A stretch of DNA of 64,000 bases from Pseudomonadota bacterium (GTDB taxonomy: Bacteria; Pseudomonadota; Alphaproteobacteria; Acetobacterales; Acetobacteraceae): assembly GCA_021845595.1 (NCBI GenBank), contig JAJZVV010000004.1, positions 62,001-126,000 on the forward strand, written 5' to 3'. This document shows, piece by piece, positions 57,484-64,000 of this stretch. The notes below the pieces were generated by a model. It ran no database searches. It was not told where the DNA came from and worked only from the letters and a program-made list of their open reading frames with translations. Within the stretch, counting starts at the first letter, position 1, and every line of letters starts with the position of its first letter. A program made the position numbers and the translations under genes.

Positions 57484-57948
57484 ATGGCCCGGGTCGTCGT
57501 GCAGGAAGCGGCGTTCGACCTCGGCGCGGAATTCGCCGCCCTCACCGCCGGGCGCCGCGACATCGGCGGCATCGGCGCTTTCGTCGGCACGGTGCGCGAG
57601 CTGTCGGGAGGGCAGCGCCTGGAGGCGATGACGCTCGAACATTATCCGGCGATGACCGCCGCTTCCCTCAGCCATATCGCCGCCGAGGCAGAGCGGCGCT
57701 GGGATCTGCTCGGCTGCACGCTCATCCACCGCATCGGCCGGCTTGAGCCGGGTGCGCCGATCGTCCTCGTCCTCGCCGCCGCTGCCCATCGCGACGCGGC
57801 GCTCGCCGCCACCGGCTTCCTCATCGATTGGCTGAAGACCAGGGCGCCGTTCTGGAAAAAGGAATGTTTCGCGGACGGCGACGCGCACTGGGTGGAGGCC
57901 CGCGCCGAAGACGATGCGGCGGCGGCGCGCTGGAGCGAGCCGGGCTGA
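57484..57948 (+). CDS. moaE: Molybdopterin synthase catalytic subunit
   Basis: 154 aa. IGGIGAFVGTVRELSGG, MTLEHYPAMT, HRIGRLEPGAPIVLVLAAAAHRDAALAA and the catalytic-lysine segment KTRAPFWKKE are the MoaE hallmarks. With MoaD it converts cPMP to molybdopterin in the cytoplasm. ATG 57484 directly follows the moaD stop. The gene faces the rcnA-like gene across 44 nt. Confidence 0.96.
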   Translation: MARVVVQEAAFDLGAEFAALTAGRRDIGGIGAFVGTVRELSGGQRLEAMTLEHYPAMTAASLSHIAAEAERRWDLLGCTLIHRIGRLEPGAPIVLVLAAAAHRDAALAATGFLIDWLKTRAPFWKKECFADGDAHWVEARAEDDAAAARWSEPG

Positions 57949-57992
57949 ACCGGCCGGTCCACGCTCGCCATGTTCACGCCGATACCGCCGCA

Positions 57993-58856
57993 TCAGCCGC
58001 CGAGCATCATCGCCGCGCGCACTGTGAGAACGACACCCATGCCGAGGATCAGCAGCGTCGTCGCCACCTGAACCCGGGTCAGCCAGACGCTGTCCAGCCA
58101 GCCTAGCACCCGCTCGCCGATCTTGGCCGCGATCACGCCGACGAGGGTGAGGGCGGCGGCGAAGCCGATGCTGAACACCAGCACCGTCAGCAGCCCCAGC
58201 ATGACGCGGCCCTGACCCACCGCGGCGAGCAGAATAGCCAGCGCCGTCGGGTCGGGCAGCAACCCGCCGGCGATGCTCAGCGTCAGCAGCACGCCGAGCT
58301 TGGGCCGGTTGTCGGTGATGACGTCCAATTGGTGCGCGTGCGCGCGGCCCCAGCCATGGCTGTGCCAGACCGCGCCACCGCCGGGCTCATGGTGGTGCGC
58401 GTGATCATGATCATACCCGTGCCCATGATCGTGCCCGTGGTCGTGCCCGTGGTCGTGACCATGATCGTGTCCATGGTCATGGTCGTGGTGATCGTGCCCG
58501 TGATGATGCGACTGGGCGGCGGGCGGCAGGCCGAAGGCGATCCGCACCAATGCAAGCTGCGTCCAGAGCATCCACAGCCCGAGCCCGACGACGAGCAGCC
58601 CCATGGCCAGCGCCAGATCGACCTCGATGCGCTGCGGCACGAGCCAGGCCGAGCCGATCGAGGCCGCCACGCCGACCATCACGATGCCGGACACGTGCGA
58701 CAGGGTCACGAATACGCCGAGAATGACGGCATCGATCGGCTTGCCGCGCGCGCCGACGATATAGGCCGCGGCAATGGTCTTGCCATGCCCCGGGGTGGCG
58801 GCATGCACCGCGCCGGTCCAGAAGCTGGACAGAAGATAGAATACAGTCTCTTTCAT
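57993..58856 (-). CDS. Nickel/cobalt exporter-like protein (NicO/RcnA family) with His-rich loop
   Basis: 287 aa with about six membrane helices. TGAVHAATPGHGKTIAAAYIVG, TLSHVSGIVMVG and PDPTALAILLAAVGQGR are NicO/RcnA signatures. Residues about 117-175 form a very His/Asp-rich cytoplasmic loop built largely of HDHG repeats, likely a metal-binding segment. It exports Ni2+ or Co2+, or a related metal. ATG 58856 is used; 58883 and 58931 are possible. The loop is encoded by a 12-bp tandem repeat (see the repeat entry). Confidence 0.86.
   Translation of the reverse strand: MKETVFYLLSSFWTGAVHAATPGHGKTIAAAYIVGARGKPIDAVILGVFVTLSHVSGIVMVGVAASIGSAWLVPQRIEVDLALAMGLLVVGLGLWMLWTQLALVRIAFGLPPAAQSHHHGHDHHDHDHGHDHGHDHGHDHGHDHGHGYDHDHAHHHEPGGGAVWHSHGWGRAHAHQLDVITDNRPKLGVLLTLSIAGGLLPDPTALAILLAAVGQGRVMLGLLTVLVFSIGFAAALTLVGVIAAKIGERVLGWLDSVWLTRVQVATTLLILGMGVVLTVRAAMMLGG
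58395..58508. repeat. Tandem repeat encoding the His-rich loop
   Basis: A series of about five 12-bp units encoding HDHG on the minus strand, with flanking degenerate copies rich in CATGATCGTG and CCGTGGTCGTG on the plus strand. Such runs can change unit number by slippage, which would alter the metal-binding loop length without changing frame. Confidence 0.7.
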
Positions 58857-58961
58857 GGACCATTCACTCCCTGCTGCGTTCATGCCCGTCCTGACGCGCC
58901 GAGTCCACCGGGCCGCTGCTCGCTTCCTCACCGTTCCGGGTTATCACGAGCCGACCCAGCC

Positions 58962-60053
58962 ATGCCGCGTCTCACCCTCGCCGCCGCCCCGGCGCCCCCG
59001 TTGCTCGCCGAGACCTGGCAGGCGCTGGAAGCGCGCGCGGACGGCTCGTTCTTCCAGGGCTGGAGCTGGACCGGTTGCCAGTATGCCACCCGCTTTCCGG
59101 ACCCCATCCTGCTGCGGGCGGAGGCGTCCGGCCGGGTGCTGGCCCTCGGCCTGTTCAACCGCCGCCCGCGCCGGCTCGCCCACTCGTGCCTGCATCTCGG
59201 CGAAAGCGGCGATCCCGCGCTCGACGCCGTCTTCATCGAGCATAACGGGTTTCTCATCGATCGCGCCGCACCGGCCGGGCTCGCGGCCGCCTGCCTGCGC
59301 GCAGCGCTGACGCTCGCGCTGCCGGAAGGCGGCACGCGGCGGCTGGTCCTGAGCGGGATCGGCGACGATCTGCTCGCCGCGGCACGGCCGTTCGCGCCGC
59401 GCGTCACCGCCACGCGCCCGGCGCCCTTCGTCGATCTCGCCGCGCTGCGCGCGCACGGCGGGCACTATCTGGACCGGGTCAGCGCCAACACCCGCTACCA
59501 GTTGCGACGCTCCGCGCGGGCCTATGCCGCCCGCGGCCCGCTCTCGGTCCATCGTGCCGCTAGCGTCGCCGAGGCGCTCGCCTGTCTCGATCGCCTGGCC
59601 GAGCTGCATCAGCGCACCTGGCAGGCACGCGGCAAGCCGGGCGCATTCGCCAACCCGGCCTTCCGGGAGTTCCACGCGGCGCTCATCGCCCGCGGCCTGC
59701 CGCGCGGCGAGGTGGACCTGCTGCGCATCGCCGCCGGCGGCGATGCGATCGGGTATCTCTATAATTTCCGCTACCGTGACCGCGTCGCCGCCTACCAGAG
59801 CGGTTTCGACTATGACGGCGCCGGCGCCCACGCCAAGCCCGGCCTGACCTGCCATCACCTCGCGATCGAGCACTATGCCGCCACCGGCGCGGTCGCCTAT
59901 GACTTTCTCGCCGGCGGCGACCGCTACAAGACCAGCCTCGCCAATGCGGCCGAGACACTGCACTGGATCGAAATGTCCCCCGCCGCCACCCTGCCCGGCC
60001 TGCTCGACCGAGCCCGCCATCTGGCCCATGCCTGCCGCGAGCGGCTGGCGTGA
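58962..60053 (+). CDS. BioF2/CelD-type GNAT acyltransferase
   Basis: 363 aa with two GNAT-like halves. The C-terminal half has YLDRVSANTRYQLRRSARAYAARG, ELHQRTWQARGKPGAFANPAFREFHAALIARG, LLRIAAGGDAIGYLYNFRYRDRVAAYQSGFDY and HLAIEHYAATGAVAYDFLAGGDRYKTSLA, matching the CelD/BioF2-like acetyltransferase group often linked to exopolysaccharide or cellulose genes. The acceptor is unknown. Its stop overlaps the GTG of aroE (GTGA). Confidence 0.8.
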   Translation: MPRLTLAAAPAPPLLAETWQALEARADGSFFQGWSWTGCQYATRFPDPILLRAEASGRVLALGLFNRRPRRLAHSCLHLGESGDPALDAVFIEHNGFLIDRAAPAGLAAACLRAALTLALPEGGTRRLVLSGIGDDLLAAARPFAPRVTATRPAPFVDLAALRAHGGHYLDRVSANTRYQLRRSARAYAARGPLSVHRAASVAEALACLDRLAELHQRTWQARGKPGAFANPAFREFHAALIARGLPRGEVDLLRIAAGGDAIGYLYNFRYRDRVAAYQSGFDYDGAGAHAKPGLTCHHLAIEHYAATGAVAYDFLAGGDRYKTSLANAAETLHWIEMSPAATLPGLLDRARHLAHACRERLA

Positions 60054-60916
60054 GCGGCGAACCCTCGTTCCTCCTCGGTCTGATCGGCTCCGGCATCCAG
60101 GCCTCGCTGACCCCGGCGCTGCACGAGCATGAGGCCGATGCGCAGGGGCTGCGCTGTCTCTACCGGCTGATCGATCTGGACCGGCTCGGCCTCGACGGCG
60201 ACGCCCTCCCCGAGCTGCTCGCTGCCGCTGAACGCATGGGCTTCACCGGGCTCAACATCACCTATCCGTGCAAGCAGACGGTGATCCCGCTTCTGCACGC
60301 GCTGTCGGACGAAGCGCGCGCGCTCGGTGCGGTCAACACGGTGGTGCTGCGCGACGGCCGTCGCGTCGGCCACAATACGGATTGCTCCGGGTTTGCCGAC
60401 AATGTGCGGCGCCATTTCGGCGATTTCGCGGGCACTCGGGTGGTCCAGCTCGGGGCCGGCGGCGCCGGCGCGGCGGTGGCCCACGCCACGCTGACGCTCG
60501 GCGCACGCCATCTCGCCCTGTTCGACATCGACACCGCCCGCGCCGAGCGTCTCGCCGCCGACCTCGCCGCCCGCTTCGGCGCCGGCCGCGTCGCGGTCAT
60601 CGCCGATCCGGCCGCCGCCGTGGCCGAGGCCGACGGGCTGGTCAACACCACGCCCGTCGGCATGACCAAATTTCCCGGCCTGCCCCTGGACGCGGCCCTG
60701 CTGCGTCCGGCGCTGTTCGTCGCCGACATCGTCTATGTCCCGATCGAGACCGCGCTGCTCGCCGCCGCCCGCGCCCGCGGCTGCCGCACGCTCGACGGCG
60801 GCGGCATGGCGGTCGCACAGGCGGCCGAGGCCTTCCGACTGTTCACCGGCCGCGCCGCGAACCTCGATCGCATGGCACGCCACTTCGGCGCGCTCCGCGA
60901 GGGGCGGAGCGCCTGA
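60050..60916 (+). CDS. aroE: Shikimate dehydrogenase-family protein
   Basis: 288 aa. GLIGSGIQASLTPALHEHE and the catalytic lysine in NITYPCKQTV, Asp in GHNTDCSGF, NAD(P)-binding GAGGAGAAVAHA and NTTPVGM are all present. It reduces 3-dehydroshikimate to shikimate, or oxidises quinate/shikimate. The YPCK variant of the usual IPHK motif and the GxGIxxSLTP start are more like catabolic quinate/shikimate dehydrogenases, so its direction is uncertain. GTG 60050 overlaps the upstream stop. Confidence 0.86.
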   Translation: MSGEPSFLLGLIGSGIQASLTPALHEHEADAQGLRCLYRLIDLDRLGLDGDALPELLAAAERMGFTGLNITYPCKQTVIPLLHALSDEARALGAVNTVVLRDGRRVGHNTDCSGFADNVRRHFGDFAGTRVVQLGAGGAGAAVAHATLTLGARHLALFDIDTARAERLAADLAARFGAGRVAVIADPAAAVAEADGLVNTTPVGMTKFPGLPLDAALLRPALFVADIVYVPIETALLAAARARGCRTLDGGGMAVAQAAEAFRLFTGRAANLDRMARHFGALREGRSA

Positions 60917-60926
60917 CACACCCTAT

Positions 60927-60955
60927 CGCGGGTTCACCGAGGCCCGCGCCGGTGA
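60927..60955. terminator. Hairpin pair between convergent aroE and oxygenase genes
   Basis: CGCGGG (60927-60932) can pair with CCCGCG (60943-60948), or alternatively TCACCG (60934-60939) with CGGTGA (60950-60955). The region lies 10 nt after aroE and 12 nt from the end of the minus-strand oxygenase gene. No T-tract follows. Confidence 0.35.
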
Positions 60956-60966
60956 CGCGGCGCCGA

Positions 60967-61653
60967 TCAGGGTGCGCGTCCCGTCACCGGCCGGTCCGGG
61001 AAGGCGAGTTCGTGGCGCGCCCGCCACTCGGGGCGGACATAGTTGATGATCAGCGACCGGCGCACGCCGCTGATCGGTCGGCGGGCGAACCCGTGCCAGG
61101 TATCGGCCGCGGGGACGAAGATCAGTCCGCTGTTGGCCGAACCGGGCGCCCGGCCGAGCACCTCGCCCGTCGGGCTCATCAGGTCGGTGCCCCAGTCGGC
61201 GCTGCCCGGGCCGGTGGAGAGATAGACCAGCATGGTGAAGAGCTTGGCGCCGATGTCGGTGTGCGGTTCGAGCCAGAACCCGTCGCTGTCCAGGCAATAC
61301 TCGATGCGCAGCGATGACCCGCCGAGCGCGGCGCCGGTCATCGCCTCCAGCGCGCCGACCGTGGCCGTGTCCTGGAAGGCGCCGGCGATCGCCGCGCAGG
61401 GTCCCTGCTCCAGCCGCGCCCCGGCGAAGAACTGGCGCAGCGCGTTGTGCGTCTCCCGCTTGCCGCCGGTATCGGCGATGGCCGGAACCGCGAACGGCAG
61501 CGCGCGCACGGCATCTGCCAGCCGCTCGGGCAGCACGCCGCTCAGCAGCCAGTGGCGGAACGGAAGCTCGGACCGCTCCGCGGCGGCGAGCGACTGGGCG
61601 ATGCGCGCCGACGTGGCCGCGGCGGAGAACGCCTCCTCGACCAGCGCGCTCAC
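60967..61653 (-). CDS. 2OG-Fe(II) oxygenase-like protein, first of a pair
   Basis: 228 aa double-stranded beta-helix protein. The iron ligands HxD are in EPHTDIGAK, the distal His in DTWHGF and the 2-oxoglutarate Arg in RRSLIINY. It is probably a 2-oxoglutarate-dependent hydroxylase of unknown substrate. Its ATG overlaps the stop of the upstream partner gene (ATGA). Confidence 0.82.
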   Translation of the reverse strand: MSALVEEAFSAAATSARIAQSLAAAERSELPFRHWLLSGVLPERLADAVRALPFAVPAIADTGGKRETHNALRQFFAGARLEQGPCAAIAGAFQDTATVGALEAMTGAALGGSSLRIEYCLDSDGFWLEPHTDIGAKLFTMLVYLSTGPGSADWGTDLMSPTGEVLGRAPGSANSGLIFVPAADTWHGFARRPISGVRRSLIINYVRPEWRARHELAFPDRPVTGRAP

Positions 61654-62291
61654 GCTGCCCCCACGAGACGCTTGAGCCTGCGGCTGATGGCGTGGCGGAA
61701 CAGTTCGCGCTTGGCCATCGCCGCGCCGACCATCCAGTTGAGCATGATCACTTTCCGCTCGCCCTCGAACGAATGGTGGCCATGATAGGAATGATCGGAC
61801 CGGCGGAAGGTGATCAGCGTGCCGGCCAGCGGCGTCACTTCGGCGCTGTAGTCCTCGAGATCGCGCGGGCCGCGCAGGATGCGCAGCCGTCCGCCCTCGT
61901 GCGGCCAGGTGGCGTTGAGGTAGATCAGCGCCGTGACCAGCTTGGTCTCGCTGTCCGGATGGATCTTGCCGTCACCGCGCCGGCAATGCGCGCGCAGCGT
62001 GATCATCAGCTCGGCCGGATCCAGCGCCAGGCCGTATTTCTCGGCGAACAGCCGCGTCGTCGCCGGTTCGCGCAGCCGCGTCAGCAGCCGGCCCAGCGCG
62101 TCGGTGCCGTTCCCCTCCGGTGCCGGCACGATGCCGCCGAACGGGATGTCCGGGAACGCCTCCCCGGCCGCGACCGCCAGTGCCGTCGGGACGAAGCGGT
62201 CCAGGACCAGGTGATCGAAGGGCGAACGCGCCAGCGGCGCGGCCCGGAACTGGGCCACGTCGATCAGATCTTCGGACTCGGCAGCTGACAT
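61650..62291 (-). CDS. 2OG-Fe(II) oxygenase-like protein, second of a pair
   Basis: 213 aa, same fold as its neighbour but clearly divergent in sequence. HxD in IHPDSETK, distal His in YHGHHSFEG and Arg in ERKVIMLNW. The stretch LVTALIYLNATWPHEGGRLRIL is typical of 2OG-Fe(II) prolyl-4-hydroxylase-like proteins. It starts 10 nt after the hemN stop and is coupled to the downstream oxygenase. Confidence 0.84.
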   Translation of the reverse strand: MSAAESEDLIDVAQFRAAPLARSPFDHLVLDRFVPTALAVAAGEAFPDIPFGGIVPAPEGNGTDALGRLLTRLREPATTRLFAEKYGLALDPAELMITLRAHCRRGDGKIHPDSETKLVTALIYLNATWPHEGGRLRILRGPRDLEDYSAEVTPLAGTLITFRRSDHSYHGHHSFEGERKVIMLNWMVGAAMAKRELFRHAISRRLKRLVGAA

Positions 62292-62301
62292 GGGCAGACT
62301 T

Positions 62302-63666
62302 TCAGATCGAACGGGCGTGGCGGCGGACCCCGGCCTCGGGACCGGCGGCGAGGTAGGTATCGAAAACGGCGGCGACGTTGCGCACGAACGGCCGCCCGGT
62401 CTCGGTGAGTTCGACGCGCGTGCCGTCCCAGCGGATCAGCCCGTCCTCGGCCAGATCCGCCAGCCGCGGCGCGGCGGCCAGCAACGCGGAGGGCTCGGCG
62501 CCGTGGGCACGCGCCAGCGCCGGCAGATCGGCGGCGAGCTCGCACATCAGCGCCTCGATGACGCTGCGCCGCAGCCGATCCTCGGCCGAGAGCGCGACCC
62601 CGCGCGCGACCGGCAGTGCGCCGGCGCGCAGCGCCTCGGCATAGACGGGGATGCGCGCCGCGTTCTGCACGTAGCCTTGCGCCAGCGCGCCGATCGCCGA
62701 GGCGCCGAGGCCGATCAGCAATTCGGCATCGTCGACGGTATAGCCCTGGAAATTGCGCCGCACGCGCCCCGCCGCCTCGGCGCGGGCCAGGGCGTCGTCG
62801 GCGCGGGCGTAGTGGTCGAGCCCGATGCGGCGGAATCCGGCCTCGACCAGCACCGCCTCGGCGGCCTGGCGCTGGGCGAAACGCGCCGCCCCGTCCGGCA
62901 GGTCCGCCTCCGACAGCAGCCGCTGGTGCGGCTTCATCCACGGCACGTGGGCATAGCCGAAGACGGCAACGCGGTCCGGTTCGAGATCGAGCGCCTGACG
63001 CATCGTCGCCGCAACCGAGGCCGCCGTCTGGTGCGGCAGGCCGTAGAGCAGATCGAGATTGAGCGAGCGCACGCCGATGCGCCGCAGCGCCGCGGCCGCA
63101 TCGCGGGTCATGGCGAAGGGTTGCAGCCGCTGCACCGCGTGCTGCACGGCGGGATCGAAATCCTGCACGCCGAGGCTGGCGCGCGTCACACCCATGTCGG
63201 CGAGCGCCTCGATGCGGTCCTCGGGCAGATTGCGCGGGTCGATCTCGACCGCGATCTCGGCATCGGGGGCGATGTCGAACCCGGCGCGCAAGGCCGCGAA
63301 CACGGCGCGCAGGGAGTCCGCCGGCAGCGCCGTCGGCGTGCCGCCACCCCAATGGATCTGCGCCACGCGCTGCCGCCGCCCGAGCGCCGCGGCGACGAGC
63401 CCGATCTCGGTCTCGAGCAGGGCGGCGTAGCTCTCGCGTGGCGCGTTGTGGCGCGCCACCGTGGTGTGGCAGCCGCAGAACAGGCAGAGCTGCTCGCAGA
63501 ACGGCACGTGCAGGTAGAGCGAAACCGAAGCCCGCTCCGGCACCGCGGCCAGCCAGCCGGCATAGGTCGCGGCATCGACGGCAGGGGAGAAGTGCGGCGC
63601 CGTCGGGTAGCTCGTATAGCGCGGCACGCGCTGGTCGTAGCGGGCAAGAAGATCGGCCTGGGTCAT
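62302..63666 (-). CDS. hemN: Oxygen-independent coproporphyrinogen III oxidase
   Basis: 454 aa radical SAM enzyme. YTSYPTAPHF opens the chain, and CEQLCLFCGC supplies Cys57, Cys61 and Cys64 for the [4Fe-4S] cluster, plus Cys66. IHWGGGTPTALPADSL, EIDPRNLPEDRI and LNLDLLYGLPHQT are family motifs. It converts coproporphyrinogen III to protoporphyrinogen IX without oxygen in haem synthesis. A perfect FNR box lies 38 nt upstream of the start codon, so induction at low oxygen is expected. Confidence 0.96.
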   Translation of the reverse strand: MTQADLLARYDQRVPRYTSYPTAPHFSPAVDAATYAGWLAAVPERASVSLYLHVPFCEQLCLFCGCHTTVARHNAPRESYAALLETEIGLVAAALGRRQRVAQIHWGGGTPTALPADSLRAVFAALRAGFDIAPDAEIAVEIDPRNLPEDRIEALADMGVTRASLGVQDFDPAVQHAVQRLQPFAMTRDAAAALRRIGVRSLNLDLLYGLPHQTAASVAATMRQALDLEPDRVAVFGYAHVPWMKPHQRLLSEADLPDGAARFAQRQAAEAVLVEAGFRRIGLDHYARADDALARAEAAGRVRRNFQGYTVDDAELLIGLGASAIGALAQGYVQNAARIPVYAEALRAGALPVARGVALSAEDRLRRSVIEALMCELAADLPALARAHGAEPSALLAAAPRLADLAEDGLIRWDGTRVELTETGRPFVRNVAAVFDTYLAAGPEAGVRRHARSI

Positions 63667-63703
63667 GACACCTCGATAGCACCCCGCTCAACCGCCGGGC
63701 GCG

Positions 63704-63717
63704 TTGATTCAGATCAA
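63704..63717 (-). promoter_or_regulatory. FNR-type box upstream of hemN
   Basis: TTGAT (63704-63708), TCAG, ATCAA (63713-63717): exact match to the FNR/FnrL consensus TTGAT-N4-ATCAA. It is 38 nt upstream of the hemN ATG, in the 62-nt gap that also ends the upstream histidine kinase gene. Confidence 0.85.
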
Positions 63718-63728
63718 GTTGCGTCCCA

Positions 63729-64000
63729 TCAGGCGGGGGGCAGCACCAGGCGGAAGATGGTGCCGCCGGGCCCGGTCTGCGCCAGGGCGATCTCCCCGCC
63801 CTGGGCGCGCATGAGGTCACGGGCGATCGCCAGCCCGAGCCCGGCGCCGCGGGGGCGGGCGGAGGCATAGGGCTGGAACAGGCGCGGCCGCAGCGCGTCC
63901 GGCAGGCCCGGGCCGTCATCGGCGACATGGACGACGACCCCCTCGGCCCCCGTCTCGGCGGTCACGCGCAGCCGCTTCGCCCCCGCTTCCGCGGCATTGC
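63729..64000 (-). CDS. Sensor histidine kinase, C-terminal ATPase domain (partial)
   Basis: The gene continues past the right edge; 90 codons are visible. They cover the HATPase_c domain: N-box (NAAEAGAKRL), the G1 region ADDGPGLP and the G2 region RGAGLGLAIARDLMRAQGG, ending TIFRLVLPPA. The part with the phospho-accepting His lies outside the window. It precedes hemN on the same strand. Confidence 0.85.
   Translation of the reverse strand, partial: NAAEAGAKRLRVTAETGAEGVVVHVADDGPGLPDALRPRLFQPYASARPRGAGLGLAIARDLMRAQGGEIALAQTGPGGTIFRLVLPPA

Overview
The window is gene-dense, GC-rich (coding GC roughly 70%), free of mobile elements, and reads as chromosomal core from an alphaproteobacterium. 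Several things point to Rhodospirillales, most probably Acetobacteraceae: a SUF-only Fe-S operon headed by an Rrf2 regulator, the rpe-heparinase-purH block, proS-lolC/E-lolD-dnaE, an ELM1-family protein, a short proline-tRNA ligase and a K+-independent H+-pyrophosphatase. The family assignment is inferred from gene content and style, not from a search.

Layout. 1-3.9 kb: the tail of an fds formate dehydrogenase operon (fdsA end, fdhD/fdsC, fdsD), then an oxalate/formate-type MFS carrier and a PfkB sugar kinase. 3.9-9.2 kb: rsmB, rpe, a heparinase-like protein and purH. 9.5-11.7 kb: a membrane GGDEF-EAL protein. 11.7-18.4 kb, minus strand: proS, lolC/E, lolD, dnaE. 18.7-21.6 kb, minus strand: an ELM1-like protein and a large unknown protein. 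21.8-28.3 kb: regulator-sufBCDSU-sufT-sufA. 28.3-34.6 kb: divergent glnE and a YhdP/AsmA-like giant. 34.6-40.9 kb: an aminotransferase, a degenerate gamma-glutamyltransferase-like lipoprotein, a DsbA-like oxidoreductase, a glycosyltransferase-like protein and an AidB-like acyl-CoA dehydrogenase. 41-45.9 kb: a small membrane protein, tRNA-Leu and tRNA-Asn (divergent), phnM, a metzincin-Hint fusion, a D-serine dehydratase-like enzyme and a nitroreductase. 45.9-52.8 kb, minus strand: a CPA2 antiporter, an HpaB/AbfD-superfamily flavoprotein, and a soluble PPase on each side of the membrane H+-PPase hppA. 52.9-57.9 kb: tRNA(CAU), ettA, a GNAT enzyme, pgsA, mobB, a lipoprotein, moaD and moaE. 58-64 kb: a NicO/RcnA metal exporter, a BioF2-type acyltransferase with aroE, two tandem 2OG-Fe(II) oxygenases, hemN behind a perfect FNR box, and the end of a histidine kinase.

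Themes. Molybdenum-cofactor functions lie at both ends: fdhD and fdsA on the left, mobB, moaD and moaE on the right. Fe-S supply (suf), an FNR-type site at hemN and the Fe-S enzymes fit an organism that adapts to low oxygen. Pyrophosphate handling is concentrated in one three-gene block.

The most unusual structure is between pgsA and mobB. A 14-bp tandem repeat creates three consecutive five-codon reading frames, each joined to the next and finally to mobB by a 4-nt stop/start overlap. Other points to check are a candidate structured RNA near 18.6 kb, two palindromes with the same 7-1-7 design (18.5 and 52.8 kb), a metzincin-Hint fusion, and a gamma-glutamyltransferase-like lipoprotein missing family active-site residues.
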